Positions 42,700-53,673 of a stretch of DNA of 64,000 nucleotides are shown here, in pieces. This DNA is from Paulinella micropora (taxonomy: Eukaryota; Cercozoa; Imbricatea; Euglyphida; Paulinellidae): contig WBZZ01006850.1 of assembly GCA_019918135.1 (NCBI GenBank), positions 112,501 to 176,500 of the forward strand, given 5' to 3'. The position numbers and the translations under genes are program-made. Numbering within the stretch: the stretch's first letter is position 1; each line of letters begins with the position of its first letter. The notes under the pieces were generated by a model. It ran no database searches. It was not told where the DNA came from and was given only the letters and a program-made list of their open reading frames with translations.

Positions 42700-43484
42700 T
42701 TAAACCTCAAACTGCGGTAAAGCGTCCTTGAGCAACACCGTAAACTGTGCGACTAGTTCCAAGAAACGTGGCGTCGGTAGTGACTTCGTCAGCATGTCCG
42801 CCAGATTGTCCTTCGTCGAAGCGTGTCGTACGATCACTTCTCCAGCCCGTACTCGTTCTACCACGTAATGGTGTTTGAGTGCTAAGTGGCGTGTGCGATC
42901 AGTGGCCATGCCGTTCGTTGCGTTCAGGACCGCCCCCCGGTTGTCGTTATTGATAGTTGATGGCGTCGGCAACGGAATTCCAACGTCCTTGCACATATGC
43001 AATATCGCGATTGCTGTTCGGCATGTCGTTGAGTTGGCGATCATTTCAGCATCCTGAGTCGATAGTGCGACTGTGGGTTGCGCTTCGAACTCCATGCGAT
43101 GGGCCCAGTCGTCATGTGCAGTTGGCCGGTTCTTGATCGTCGCGTGTACTCACATGCGCCCAAGTTGGCATTGGAATACGATATAAGCTCGAAGCTGCGG
43201 GTCCGAAACGGGAAGAAAATCCCTCTAGGTGTTCGCAGAAATCTGAGGATGCGAGCTATTGCTGAGTACGCCACGTCAGGCTTCTTTGATGCGAGTACCG
43301 CCGCGTGGTTGACCGCGTAGGTGATGGCCGGTTGAGTCTGAGTCGCAGGCCAGAGAAGGGCGCCAAGCAAGCGAGGGAGCGAGAAACGCCGAAGCATAGC
43401 TTCTTTGCTGGCTGGGGGAGGGTCAGTCGTCGCTGTAGGGGTAGCGACTGGCTTGGCCTCTTGGAAGTTGAAATCCCTAAGCAT
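42700..43484 (-). pseudogene. Copia 1 RNase H region
   Basis: VALSTQDAEMIANSTTCRTA, NNDNRGAVLNATNG and LALKHHYVVERVRAGEVIVR, then STKDNLADMLTKSLPTPRFL are the classic copia RNase H landmarks. Upstream sequence resembles the RT-RNase H connection (QPAITYAVNHAAVLASKKPD and AYSAIARILRFLRTPRGI). Confidence 0.85.
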
Positions 43485-43502
43485 GCCCTTAATGTATTCA
43501 TG

Positions 43503-44330
43503 CTAATGTATGACTATGCCCTCTGAAGTCCTAACAAACTGCAAGCCACAAAATGTTTTGACTTGTCCTAGGTCCTTCACTCTAAATGAATGTTTCAGTT
43601 TGGTGAACAGGGCATTGTGCTCGTCTTTGGTATTATGAAACACGAGCAAGTCATCAGTGCGAAGGAGTAGATAGGGGGGTAGTTTCTGTCTGCTTGTGAC
43701 TGAAGGTAGGAAGAAAATCCATGGGTCTAATGTTGACTGTTTATATCCTATACTTCTCACATTAGTAGACACATGGTCAAACCACCTTCGCCCTGCCTGG
43801 GGGGTTCCGTGCAGTGCTTTCTTCAACAATATAATCATTGAAGGGTCGCTTTTGTTTTCGTACCCCTTAGGCGGAAAGGCGAAGGCAATGTCCTTCATAT
43901 CTGCATGGGAATAGGCTTGTGAAAAGTCGAGGTGAGAGATCATGAGGTCATTGAATGCAGCATAAGATACTAGTAGCAAAAGAAACATTGGTTGGGCGGT
44001 GGGGGAAGAGCATTCATATGGATTGTAATGAATGTATTCTTTCATCCTATTTCCTAAAGCTACTAGTCGCGATTTGTATTTCTCCTGACCTGTAGACTCA
44101 TCTGTCTTTATGGCATCAACAAATGTTGTATGGACAGGAGGTACATTCGCTGTTATTGCTGCGGCTCGAGGTACCCATTGCAGTGCTTTGCATTCGAACA
44201 AACCTTGTAACTCGGCTAGTTGAGCAGCATGTACCTGAGGGTGTGACTTTATGGTTTTCTGTGGGATATGTAACACTCTTGTGAACAAACAATAGCTGTC
44301 CTGTCCTAAGGCCTCCTCTTCCTCCTCCTC
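43503..44330 (-). pseudogene. Copia 1 reverse transcriptase (RVT_2 type)
   Basis: HTTFVDAIKTDESTGQEKYK, SRLVALGNRMKEYIHYNPYE, MISHLDFSQAYSHADMKDIA, LLKKALHGTPQAGRRWFDHV, QSTLDPWIFFLP and LRTDDLLVFHNTKDEHNALF, then VKDLGQVKTFCGLQF match the copia RT series from fingers to thumb. The stretch between integrase and RT (44350-44900) is long and low in complexity (Thr/Pro/Gln-rich). Confidence 0.9.
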
Positions 44331-44899
44331 AAACTCATGAGCAACAATAATGTGTGCGGTATGAGTGGGGTGGTTTGCTGGTGTTTGTTTCCTAAGCCTG
44401 GGCCCAGCAACTATGTTTGTTGAGGTTATTGCAGCACCATCCCATGTTTGTGGTATGCCCTTGTTACTACTCCATCTATCTGGTAGAGGGAATTGTGGTG
44501 CAGATGAGGAGTGTTGGGCTGGGTTTGATGTTGCTCTGTTGTGTTGTGTCGTTTGCCGAGGTGCTGTGTTCGTCTTTTTCTCTTGTGCAACCGTTGTTGC
44601 TGGAGTGGGAGCAAATGCACTTGGTGGGGGATGGAGTGAGCCAAAATATGGGCTTGGTTGCACGTAAAGACAGGTGTGTGGGGTTGTCGTGTCATCGTCC
44701 AGTGTGTCGAGTGTGTTTTGTGAGGAATGTGGCAGTTGGTTTGTTGGCCACCAGCCACTGGGTGTGTTGTAGTCCTGAAATTGTGGCAGTTGGTCCTCGT
44801 TTTTCCACTGAACTGACTGGGTAGATGGTATGCTAGTGGTAGGAGGCGAGGTGGAGGATGTTATGTTGTGAGACACTAGTAGTGGTTGCCAAGGTCGTG

Positions 44900-45890
44900 C
44901 AGGTATTTTGCATGTGTAGCCACGAGTCATTGTATCGAAACGAACATTACGTTTTTCTACTGTGGCTGTCTGTTTGGTGTCGTGAATGAGGATTTTATAG
45001 ACTTGACGAAATATGTTGTAGCCAATGAGAGTACCTGGCACGGCGACAGGCTGTGCTTTCGTCGTTTCCATTTTCACCCAGGCGAGGCATCCGAAAGGTT
45101 GCACGAACGATTGCACAGGTTTTCGGCCCATAAGCAATTCCCAAGGGGATTTGCCTTTGTCCTTACCTCTGCAAAGGGGCATGACCATTCGTATGGCTTG
45201 TGTCGCTTTATGTGTGTCCTCCCAAAATGTGTTAGGCAGGCCTGCATCTAACTGTGCTGCTAGTGCGCGTGTGTCGTCTGTCCTATTCATTCTTTCAGCA
45301 AAGGGGTTCATGTTAGGCTCGTTACGTGTGGTGGTTTTGAGGATGATGCCGGTTTGTCTGTATAGTCTTTTAGTACTTTAGAGACAAACTCGCCATCTGC
45401 TCTTATCTGCTTTAGTTTGTTGCCTGACTGTCGTTCAAAGAAAGCAAATATGCGTGTTAAATGTGGCATGTAAAGCTTAGCTTCGCGGGTAGGTGTGTAG
45501 AGGTCACAAGCAAACTTAGAGCGAGAACATGTCACTCCCCCTCTGTAGTAGTTACCGTATCTTGACATTACGGGGAATGGGCCGCTGAAATCTATGTTGA
45601 GTGCTTCACCTTGCTTATATTCTAGGTCTAGATAGTTACCTCTGTACATATGGGGTTTGTTAGGTTTGCCCCTCTTGCATCCATGACATGCACGTACCAG
45701 ACGCATCCAATCTTTGCCAGCGATGCGTCTGCCTACGCTCTTTGCAAACTCGTTCATTATGAGTGGGTTTGCATGCATCAGAGCTCTGTGTAGGATCATT
45801 GGATCGTACGGTGCATGTGATGGGAGAGGATTGACTGACCATAATGCAAGGTCTGGTAGGTTGTCGATGGTTGCAGCCAGTGACAGTTGT
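44900..45890 (-). pseudogene. Copia 1 integrase with HHCC head
   Basis: HRALMHANPLIMNEF and RACHGCKRGKPNKPH give the HHCC zinc site, LNIDFSGPFPVMSRYGNYYR and LKQIRADGEFVSKVL lie in the catalytic core, and FWEDTHKATQAIRMVMPLCR with GCLAWVKMETTKAQPVAVPG is the family's core end and C-terminal part. Confidence 0.85.
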
Positions 45891-46099
45891 TCTCTCTGCT
45901 TGTACCTGTGTGGTATATATCTTTGATGAGGGTCAAGTGGTGTCATTCCTGGCTTATCTAACTCGTATAGCAAGTGTGAATTGAGCCTCCCCCTTGCTAG
46001 TATGTTCTTCTTGTCAAGTGTTATGGGCTTGTCATAGATGAATACTTGACCATTTTGATGAATGATTGTTTTATGCATGTCATGGTCAAGGCGTGGGGT

Positions 46100-46360
46100 G
46101 GGAACAAGGTTGAATGGTAATGACGGTGATATGAGTGAGTTGGGAAATGACTGTTTAACCGATTGACCATGACCATTGAGCCACGTCGGAGTGGTAGCCC
46201 GCGTCCTCACCGGAAGCGGCTTACCAGATATGTTATTGAGGAAAGCCGGTTTCTCTTCGCGGATAGACTTGGGGTCGATAGGCGCCTTCTCATGGAATAG
46301 CCATCGGTTGCATGCGCTGTCGACCACGTCAGGGGATTGCCGTCGGCCATTAGCACATAG
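46100..46360 (-). pseudogene. Copia 1 aspartic protease region
   Basis: VVDSACNRWLFHEKAPIDPK followed by FLNNISGKPLPVRTRATTP lies just upstream of the integrase head, as expected for copia protease. The second copia element has a similar CNRTIVHPSLPLCN stretch at the equal place. Confidence 0.6.
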
Positions 46361-47118
46361 TTGACCATAGGGCGCTTGAGCTCTGCCCGTTCTAAGTCCA
46401 TTGTCTCCTGCATCCATCTGTTGTATTCGTCCATGTTCTTGAACTCCAAATATTCCAGCTCTGGATGCCTGTTGACATAGTATTGCCACTCGCGTACGTT
46501 GGCGAAGTCCAGGGCGGGTAGAGATAGTTCTCATGTCCAGGGTCGTCGAGCTCCGGGTCGTCGATGTCGTCAGTTGCATCTTCGTCAGGGATGGTTGCAA
46601 CGTCTGTGGTATCTTCTTTCGGGTCCCTTATTGCTTCTAATTCGTCAAATACGTCTGCCATTAACACGAATTCGAATGTGTGTGAGTAGTCATGACGTCG
46701 TAGGCGTTCGCGTAGTTCTTCAGCTTCCACACGTCCGGCAGGTGGGTAATAGTTGAGCGGTGGTCTCACGTTGTCGTTGAACAGTGGTTCTATTTCAGGT
46801 GTGTATGGTGCTGGAGGCGGTGAGCGCTTCACATCGGACGGCGCGTCGGGTATGTTGAGTATGCGTTTCAGTTGCTTCTCCAGTTGTTCTCGCCATCTTT
46901 CGCCTGCTGGACCTACACCGTAGGGTTCGTGCTGTTCTTGTCCGGTCTCATCTGTTCCACTTGGAGGTGATGGGAGCATGGTCCATGGTGGGTCCGTCTC
47001 GTTGATTGTATACGCTTCGTCGAAGTTGGGTATGTCCGGCGTGGTAGCGGCGAGCGCAGCTAAGTTCGCATTCGGTGTCGAAGAGGTCACCTCGTAGTCT
47101 TCTTCGTTTTCCGTGAAG

Positions 47119-47607
47119 TTAAGGTGGGCGTGTGATTGTGCCATTGTGGCCGTCCTGGGGTCCACGTCTCCCCCTCGTCGTAAATTCATCTAGGCTCATC
47201 GCCATATCTACCATTGTGGGTGTGTCTATGAACAGTGGTGCGTGTGGTCCACCTTCACGGTAACGTAACAGATGTTGAAATGCGAGGTCGCCTAGCTCGG
47301 GCTGGTCCGTTGGTATGCCGAGTAGATCGTATCTCGTTCCCCTTTCTCGAAGTCGGTTGATGAGTGGATGCCGCTTGGCCATGTTGCAGAACTCTTTGTG
47401 TGCCGGCCAATCGGTCCTCTGATGATCGGTGTTGCAGTAGTAGACGAGTTGACATCCGCTGCAACGCTTCAGTTTCCCTTCTTGGTTGCCGCAGTAGGTG
47501 CAATCCCATCTAATGCTGCCGCGTCTGGTTTCGCGTATAGTCTTGCAGTCGACGCAGTCTGGTTTGGTTAGTGCCCAGTTCTCCGGGAGTAGTCGGAAGT
47601 CCTTCAC
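47119..47607 (-). pseudogene. Copia 1 extra module: MYND-type zinc finger region
   Basis: Residues 36-74 of the open frame (47386-47502) read CTYCGNQEGKLKRCSGC then QLVYYCNTDHQRTDWPAHKE, ending FC. This gives the MYND spacing C-x2-C-x9-C-x2-C-x5-C-x3-H-...-DWxxH-x3-C. MYND fingers usually bind proline-rich peptides of transcription or chromatin proteins. Upstream, FRLLPENWALTK resembles the second element's FNIIPEGWQATV. This domain is not part of ordinary copia polyproteins. It sits between gag and protease. Confidence 0.85.
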
Positions 47608-48288
47608 GATGCTCCAGTAGGCCAGCTCATCGGTGGTAGGGTGACGAAAGCAATGATGTGCATCTGTCCAAGCGAAGGTGTATCGTCGTTCTGTTGGCTG
47701 TGAAACTCCAGGTACACGTCTGTATTACACTGGTTGGCCGTAGGGTAATGCTTCGATGGCTTGTATGCGTCTTATTGCGTCCTTGTTGTCCGTAGATGCA
47801 TTCGCTGAAGTCGTCGTCGGGGCCAACGGGGTAAAGCACTCGGTCTGCAGGTTCGGTGGGATAGGTATCGTGAAACTTGAAATGGGCGATTCCTCATTGT
47901 ATGCCATTGACGGGGTAGGCGGTGTTTCGCTCATCGAGGTGTCCTCTGCGCTGGTTGAACTCAACTGTCGCTGTCGATGTTCTCCGATGGGCGTTGAGGT
48001 AGGTTGCTCTTCTTGACGGTCTTGCTCTGATGTCGTCCTGTCTTCCGGTGCATGTGAGCTCATAAAGCTCTGTGTTGGCACGCGCGGGGATTGTGTAGTT
48101 GTTTCCGGCGGTTGTTGCGGTGAACTACCTGGTTCACGTCGTGCTCGTCTCGGGCATCTTGTCCACAGTACGATGTGCTCAATACCTGTTGAGCCGGGCG
48201 CGTCTTGAACTAGCAGCGATGGTAACATCCACGGATCCGTTCTTGGAAGGAAATAGTTGAGGGGTGTTCCAAGGGGGCACTAAGGTCG

Positions 48289-48426
48289 CGGCCAATGGGC
48301 AGGTGGGACAGGGAATTCTTGTGGGATCGCTCGAAATGCGTCCCGCATGCGCGTCCATTGAACGTAGGCACGTCTGTAGTCGTTCTCGTCCATGCGTTGT
48401 GTGATTGTCAGCGAGCTCCATGGGAT
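48289..48426 (-). pseudogene. Copia 1 conserved domain ending FPVPPxHWP
   Basis: The open frame at 48280-48654 reads DIPWSSLTITQRMDENDYRR, AYVQWTRMRDAFRAIPQE and FPVPPAHWPRP. The second copia element has the same pattern at 62132-62275 (IPWESLSDEQKLDENDF, FPVPPRHWP). No known family recognised. It precedes the MYND region in both, so the two probably form one module. Confidence 0.7.
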
Positions 48427-48653
48427 GTCTGGGCGTCTCGTCGGGTCTTCCACGTAATCAGGGTGCGGTGCGGGCGATGCTTGAGTGGGGGTGGGAGGGT
48501 TATAGGTATCAGAAGTGGGTGTTAGAGGAGACAGTTGGATAGGTCCTGCTCTATTTCTGTACCTACTTCCCCTTTGTACGTAGGCTACTTCTTCTTGCGA
48601 TGGTTCGTCCTCCTCTGGTCCGGGTCGTTCGTCGTCGGAGTCGGCGGAATGCA

Positions 48654-49982
48654 TCAGCCATGTCTCGGGTGGTCGCCTGTTGGATCATCGACGTCGTCCG
48701 TGGCTTCCACTTCGGTTGTCGCGTTGGCTTGTCCGCTCGATCGTTGAATCCGTCTTGTGTTGGTCTGTCTAGGTTGGCCTCCACGTCCTCGTTGATTCGG
48801 TCCTCCCCCTCGACCACCGCGACGTGTGTTCGAGTTTGGCTGCGTGGGTCGTCTGCGGACTGGGCATTCAGCCCCAGAGTGTTTCGGTCGGCCCTTGCAG
48901 ACTCGTTTCATGCAGGTGGATCGACACTGGGCCGCAATGTGTCCTCGTCGGTTGCAGTTGAGACATCGGATGTCTTTGTTGATAGCAACGGGTGTGGCCG
49001 AAGTGAACAGGGCTGTCGAGGACCTAGATGAGGCAGCAGAGAGTTGGTTAGCATGGTATGCTTGTAAGATGAGTGAACATATCTCATTATAACTTGTTTT
49101 GTCAGCATCAGCACGAGACCAATACATAGTTCCCCCTACATCCCCCATAGATAGAGAGGCGCACTCCTTAAGTTTAAAGAGCAAGAATACGACTCTGAAT
49201 TCATCAGGTAGAGGCACTCCTCTTGACTGTAGGCGCTCGAAGCGTTGGGTCAAGAGCTACATCCATGTTGGTAGGCCATTGCTTGACTTCAGCTTTGTCT
49301 CGAACAGCTGCATTAGTAGGCGAGCGATGGAAACCGATCCTTTGCTGCCGAATCGCTCGAAGATCGCTGTCCAGATCACCGCTGGGTTGGTTCCTGCTCG
49401 TTGGACGGTCAGTAGAGCTGTCGACTCTTGGCATGCTTCCACAAGGAAGCAGCGGACATGGATCTGTGCTTTGATGTAGTCTGCTTGGCTGAAAAGTGTA
49501 TCCAGGTCAGTTGGTACGTTGATAGTATGCAAGAGGGCGGGTGCTTGGCTACCTGAGGACGGGTTGGTCGAGGATGGGCTGCTTGAGGACGAGCTGGTCA
49601 GTGATGACGAGGTGCTCGATGATGAGTCGCCACTTCTCGATCCGTATGCTTCATCTTCTTCGTCGTCATCGCTCCTCCTTCTCGACTGTCTTGCTGTCGA
49701 GGTGTCTTGCTGTCGTGCTGACAGTCCAGATCCAATAATGTTGTTAGGGGCGGGGTGGGTGGGTCTTAGTCCAGTAGTTCTGGTACTTGCGTAGATTGTA
49801 GCAATCTCTTGTACCGAGTAGGGCGATTCTTGGTCTTCCAGAAGTAGTAATATGTAGCGTGCGTCCACGCCCAATAAAAAAGCGAAAAATTGGAATTTCC
49901 AAAGGTCAAATTCATCGATGGGTCTTTTCGGGAATTTCGGTAGCTTGAGTTGGTAACGGGGCGCATCCAAGGCTCCATAACC
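48654..49982 (-). pseudogene. Copia 1 gag with zinc knuckle
   Basis: Starts just inside the right LTR with ALDAPRYQLKLPKFPKRPID and EFDLWKFQFFAFLLGVDARY. The middle has VEACQESTALLTVQRAGTNP and FERFGSKGSVSIARLLMQLF, typical gag helices. RCLNCNRRGHIAAQCRSTC is a CCHC knuckle, and VCKGRPKHSGAECP follows as a second Cys/His cluster. The tail is Arg/Gly-rich. Confidence 0.8.
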
Positions 49983-49983
49983 A
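49969..49983 (-). other. Candidate primer-binding site of copia 1
   Basis: Directly inside the right (5') LTR the element strand reads TGGTTATGGAGCC. A TGG start next to the LTR suits pairing with a tRNA 3' CCA end. The tRNA is not identified. Confidence 0.45.
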
Positions 49984-50378
49984 GTAAGTACACTAGTAGA
50001 CATTAGTCTCCGGATACTTGAATGATCGTTTGCGCTGAGGCACTTTGATCAAAGGTTGAAGGAACAATAATGAATTTAATCAATGGTTAGAAACCAATGA
50101 CTGAAACTCAATCTAATTTGCCATAAATTTATAGTGAAATAAATACCACAAATTTATATACTGATCTTGTGGTCAGAAATTCAAGTGATGATTCAGTATG
50201 GGCCAATCTATACTAAATGGCAACTAATTGTGAATAACGGTAATATCAACGTAACGAATAATAATTATGATACGAAATATGAAAATGGTAATGAATATGA
50301 TCCGGTCAAATATAAATGTTATGTCGTGAAATTGACCATAAAAGGTAACAATATATTTAGTAAATATTATTGCTTACT
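49983..50378 (-). repeat. Copia 1 LTR (5' LTR in element orientation)
   Basis: Second copy of the 396-bp LTR. See the left copy. Followed by the target duplication TTGAT. Confidence 0.95.
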
Positions 50379-50383
50379 TTGAT

Positions 50384-51415
50384 GATCCTATCGTTGAAGC
50401 CGGACTGGAGGTTACGACCCCACCGGTACAAAGGGTAGTGGACTCCGAGGTCGAGGACATGCCACCGTCAGACTGAGTGATCACGATCACGACCGCAACG
50501 GCGACGAGTGGGACAGTCGAGAGAAAGTCCACACCAATTATAGACACGCAAACGGTGGTCACGACATCACCGATAGACAGGGTAGTTAGGAGGGAGGTTT
50601 CACCAACGCCAGGTCAGGTGGGCGCGGACACTAACGTATCACCGACGGCTAGGGTTGTTGAATCCCCACAGACACCACACTTACATAGCCTTACGGGGGT
50701 CACAGGCTCCCCAGTAGACAGTTCTGCTACGGCAGGGGTGAATGAAGGGATAGCAGAGGGGCACAATAGTAGTCGTGGCCGTACACCTGCACCTGAGGTG
50801 ACAACCATCCGCGATAATGTACAGGCGGGCCCTCATATATCTCCACCCGAAGACGATGTCGCACAGGCGACTAGCGATGATGATGGTAAAATGGACGGGC
50901 TAAGTTGCCGTGTCCGCACAGCGGGCACCTGCGTAAGCAAGGCAGGTTCCATCCCAGTCGCCTCGTTACAGAAAACCGCCCTTTTTAACAACAAGGTGAT
51001 TAACATTAAAGCAAGGGCAAAACAATTGATAGTACCTCAAAGGTCTTTGCTCGGTCGCAATGTCAGACTAGCTCCGGGAACGGTGGCAGATTCAGATATT
51101 AATCACCCGAATATACCGCATATTAATCACGCTTCCCCCCCATACATAGAAAACACGTATACCGCATCACCATTCACAGCACAGGATACTGTAGTGCTAA
51201 CAGGACAACCACTACCTGCATGGACCGTTGTACGTGCACAATTCGTCGTCTTCCTCCGGTCCCGTTCGATCGTTTGCTTCGACTCCGTCCTCAACGGCTG
51301 TGTCATAAACGACAGCTTCTGCATTCATGGCCACTTCTGCAACGACGCGTGCCACACCAAGTGGCACAACAATCAGGCTGCACTTCTTGCCCCTACTCAG
51401 CAGGCTTCGGAGTAA
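50384..51415 (+). pseudogene. Unrecognised plus-strand coding region, right of the copia insertion
   Basis: Ser/Thr/Pro-rich low-complexity stretches (TVVTTSPIDRVVRREVSPTP, VTGSPVDSSATAGVNEGIAE), then IKARAKQLIVPQRSLLGRNV, and a Cys/His-rich end (CVINDSFCIHGHFCNDACHT). It lies directly past the copia target duplication, in the same direction as the region left of the element, so it is probably the same locus. No family recognised. Confidence 0.4.
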
Positions 51416-53673
51416 CTTTTCAGGGTGTTTCACGGGAGTCAATCCCATTTATGCATAAAAGTGAGCATGGTTGGAAATGATTAAATTGAACTTTTTTACT
51501 CTAGTTTTTTTTTGTACATGTTTAAACCGGCACCCGGCGTAGCTTCCGGCCCCTCATCCTTTGATTCCGACCCCTGTGTGAGTGGTTTGGGCTGCCCACA
51601 TGTGTGACTTTTATGCATAAAAGTGCTACTTGGAGCAATTCCAGACATTTCATGGCTTGTGTCCAACTGCTCAAACCTACTTTGCGCCACCCTTGTTCTT
51701 GTGGTCACCGGTTTTTCTAGGCTTTTCTGCTAGCGATTACATATATTTTTGCATGTAGAAACATGCATTTTACTGGTACTTCTGCGTGACCAAGGCTATG
51801 AGAAAACTTAATAAAAATCGTTGAAAAATACGTTGAAAACCCCTTCGAGTTACGCTCTATCACACACTAAAAGCTCAGCCTCTGAAACCTTTTTTAGAAG
51901 CCTATCGTTCCCCCGATTCGATACAACTCTTGCTTGTTGTTCACGCCGGCCCTCACATTTTTCAGCCGATTTTTACGGTGTCGCTCTTGGCTATTTTTGT
52001 GAATTTTTTTTTTGCTGCAAAATGGTGTGCGTGCACTCGTTTTTGCTGTTGATATTTGTAGCCCCTTCTATCTTTTGTGATACTTGTGTTCCACAGTTCG
52101 ATAGGATATGTGTTCAGGAACACATGTACAAATTTTTTTAATAAAATTCCATTTCTGTGCAACAAATTTTCCTTGCAAAACTTGGGTCTTGTAAAATAGG
52201 AAAAAATAGAAAATTTGGTTTTGTGATCAGAGTTCAGTTTGTATAGGGCTGGAAAGTGTCTAAATATGTTTGTACACTTAATAAACATGATTCCTCAGAC
52301 CTGGTACATTTCAATTTGTGTGTCGAATGAAAACATGAAGTCTCATTTTGGAGTGTATGTCGGAAGAAAAAAATCACTTTCAAAAGCTATGAGAGGAGTT
52401 CGCTCCTCGACATTTTTTTATTGAAAACGACCATCCTAGTGACAGATATGATATTCCAAGCATAAAAATAAAGTTCCACAGTATATTAGCTGCCTACAAT
52501 GTCACTGTGTCCACGAAACTCATGCAGTCAAAAAGTTGTTGTTGTGTATTTATAAATACAGACAAAATAAATTGCTATAAAGTACAGGGAAGCTAGTCTA
52601 GTGATAGTAGAAGCTGAATCGAAAGCTTTTTTTGAATTATTAATAAGAAATACAACTCCTAGACTCATTTTCTTTTTTTTGCCGACCCTCCTGGTGACCG
52701 GTTTTTGCTTCAACTTTTCTAAGTCAAAATATAATTTATTGAAAAAAATTGGGTACATTTGTTTCGTGTGATGTATTGAACCTCATTCATCGCTCTTTCA
52801 AGTATGAACATACCTCTTGCGCGCAGAAACTGAGCATGTGTCGGAGGTGTCGAGACACCATGTTTTGAAAAAAATCTGGCCAGTATACCCGTACATTTTC
52901 CTATGTAATCGTGAAACATCCCGAAAAAAAGTAGTAGGGCCGGCTTGAGCATGAACTTTTGAAGAGAGATCTTTGAAGTTAGTTTTCGTTATCTTCCAGT
53001 TTAGTTATAATAAAATCCTTTTGGGATATTAATATTCAATACTCAAAAATTATATTGTAACAAAAAGATTCATCACAAAACTTTGATAAGGGCCACTTTA
53101 TATATGTGGGGCATTACATTTGGAGTTCATGTCACTAGGTTGATTTCTTTCTGCACGCCCGCACACTGGAATCAGAACGAATTTTCACTGACCTGTCTCA
53201 CACAAGGACGTCAGACAAAAACAAATACTCCAACACAGAACCCTCATAGCTCTTTTACAAAACAAATAATTTGATTGGCCTTAAGTAGGTGTCTCGTACC
53301 CTCTAGCCCAATCTGTAACACACACGGTATACTACATCGTTTTTACGCTATTAGTTTTACGGGAATTCACTAGTAGAAGTGATTCCTTGTTATTCAATGT
53401 TTTATAATATGAATTCTTATTACATTTCCGGTTTTGAACAATACTTCCGGTTTTAATGTTGTATTAGGATCATGATAGGGATATGGAAAGGAAGCTGGGA
53501 AGCTTATACCCCTTACAGCCTTAAATCCTATATTTTACACTTAACCGTTTACCGGAGTGGGAGAGGTTATCAGGATGTTTGTCAAACAGAGTTGTAGCAT
53601 CCTAATGGATTAATCTCCCATATTTATAGCGTTGACCCGATCCTTTTATTGCGATTGCAGTAACCGTTTGAAG
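51416..53673. other. AT-rich stretch without recognised genes
   Basis: Only short frames of poor composition. It holds two copies of a palindromic ATGCAT-centred motif (51447-51463 and 51607-51625) and T/A runs. Nothing else recognised. Confidence 0.5.
51607..51625. repeat. 18-bp palindrome ACTTTTATGCATAAAAGT (copy)
   Basis: A perfect palindrome, also at 56572-56589. Partial copies are at 51447-51463 (TTTATGCATAAA core) and 56413-56430 (ACTTTTGTGCAAAAAAGT). Confidence 0.85.

Larger units (their letters stand above)
42062..50378 (-). mobile_element. Ty1/copia element 1 (minus strand), young insertion, MYND-bearing
   Basis: Two 396-bp LTRs (42062-42457 and 49983-50378) differ at about one position by eye, so the insertion is recent. 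Flanking TTGAT (42057-42061 and 50379-50383) is the 5-bp target duplication usual for copia. The LTRs begin AGTAAG and end CTTACT rather than TG...CA. On the minus strand the order is gag, extra module with MYND finger, protease, integrase, RT, RNase H, as in copia. The interior is broken in about half a dozen places despite the nearly identical LTRs. It is inserted into the unrecognised plus-strand coding region. Confidence 0.92.

Noticed and set aside
44365-44824. Cys/Val-rich plus-strand frames with hydrophobic runs
   Set aside because: Antisense of the Thr/Pro/Gln-rich linker of copia 1.
48535-49031. Plus-strand frames opposite copia 1 gag
   Set aside because: Antisense shadows; the minus strand carries the zinc knuckle and gag helices.
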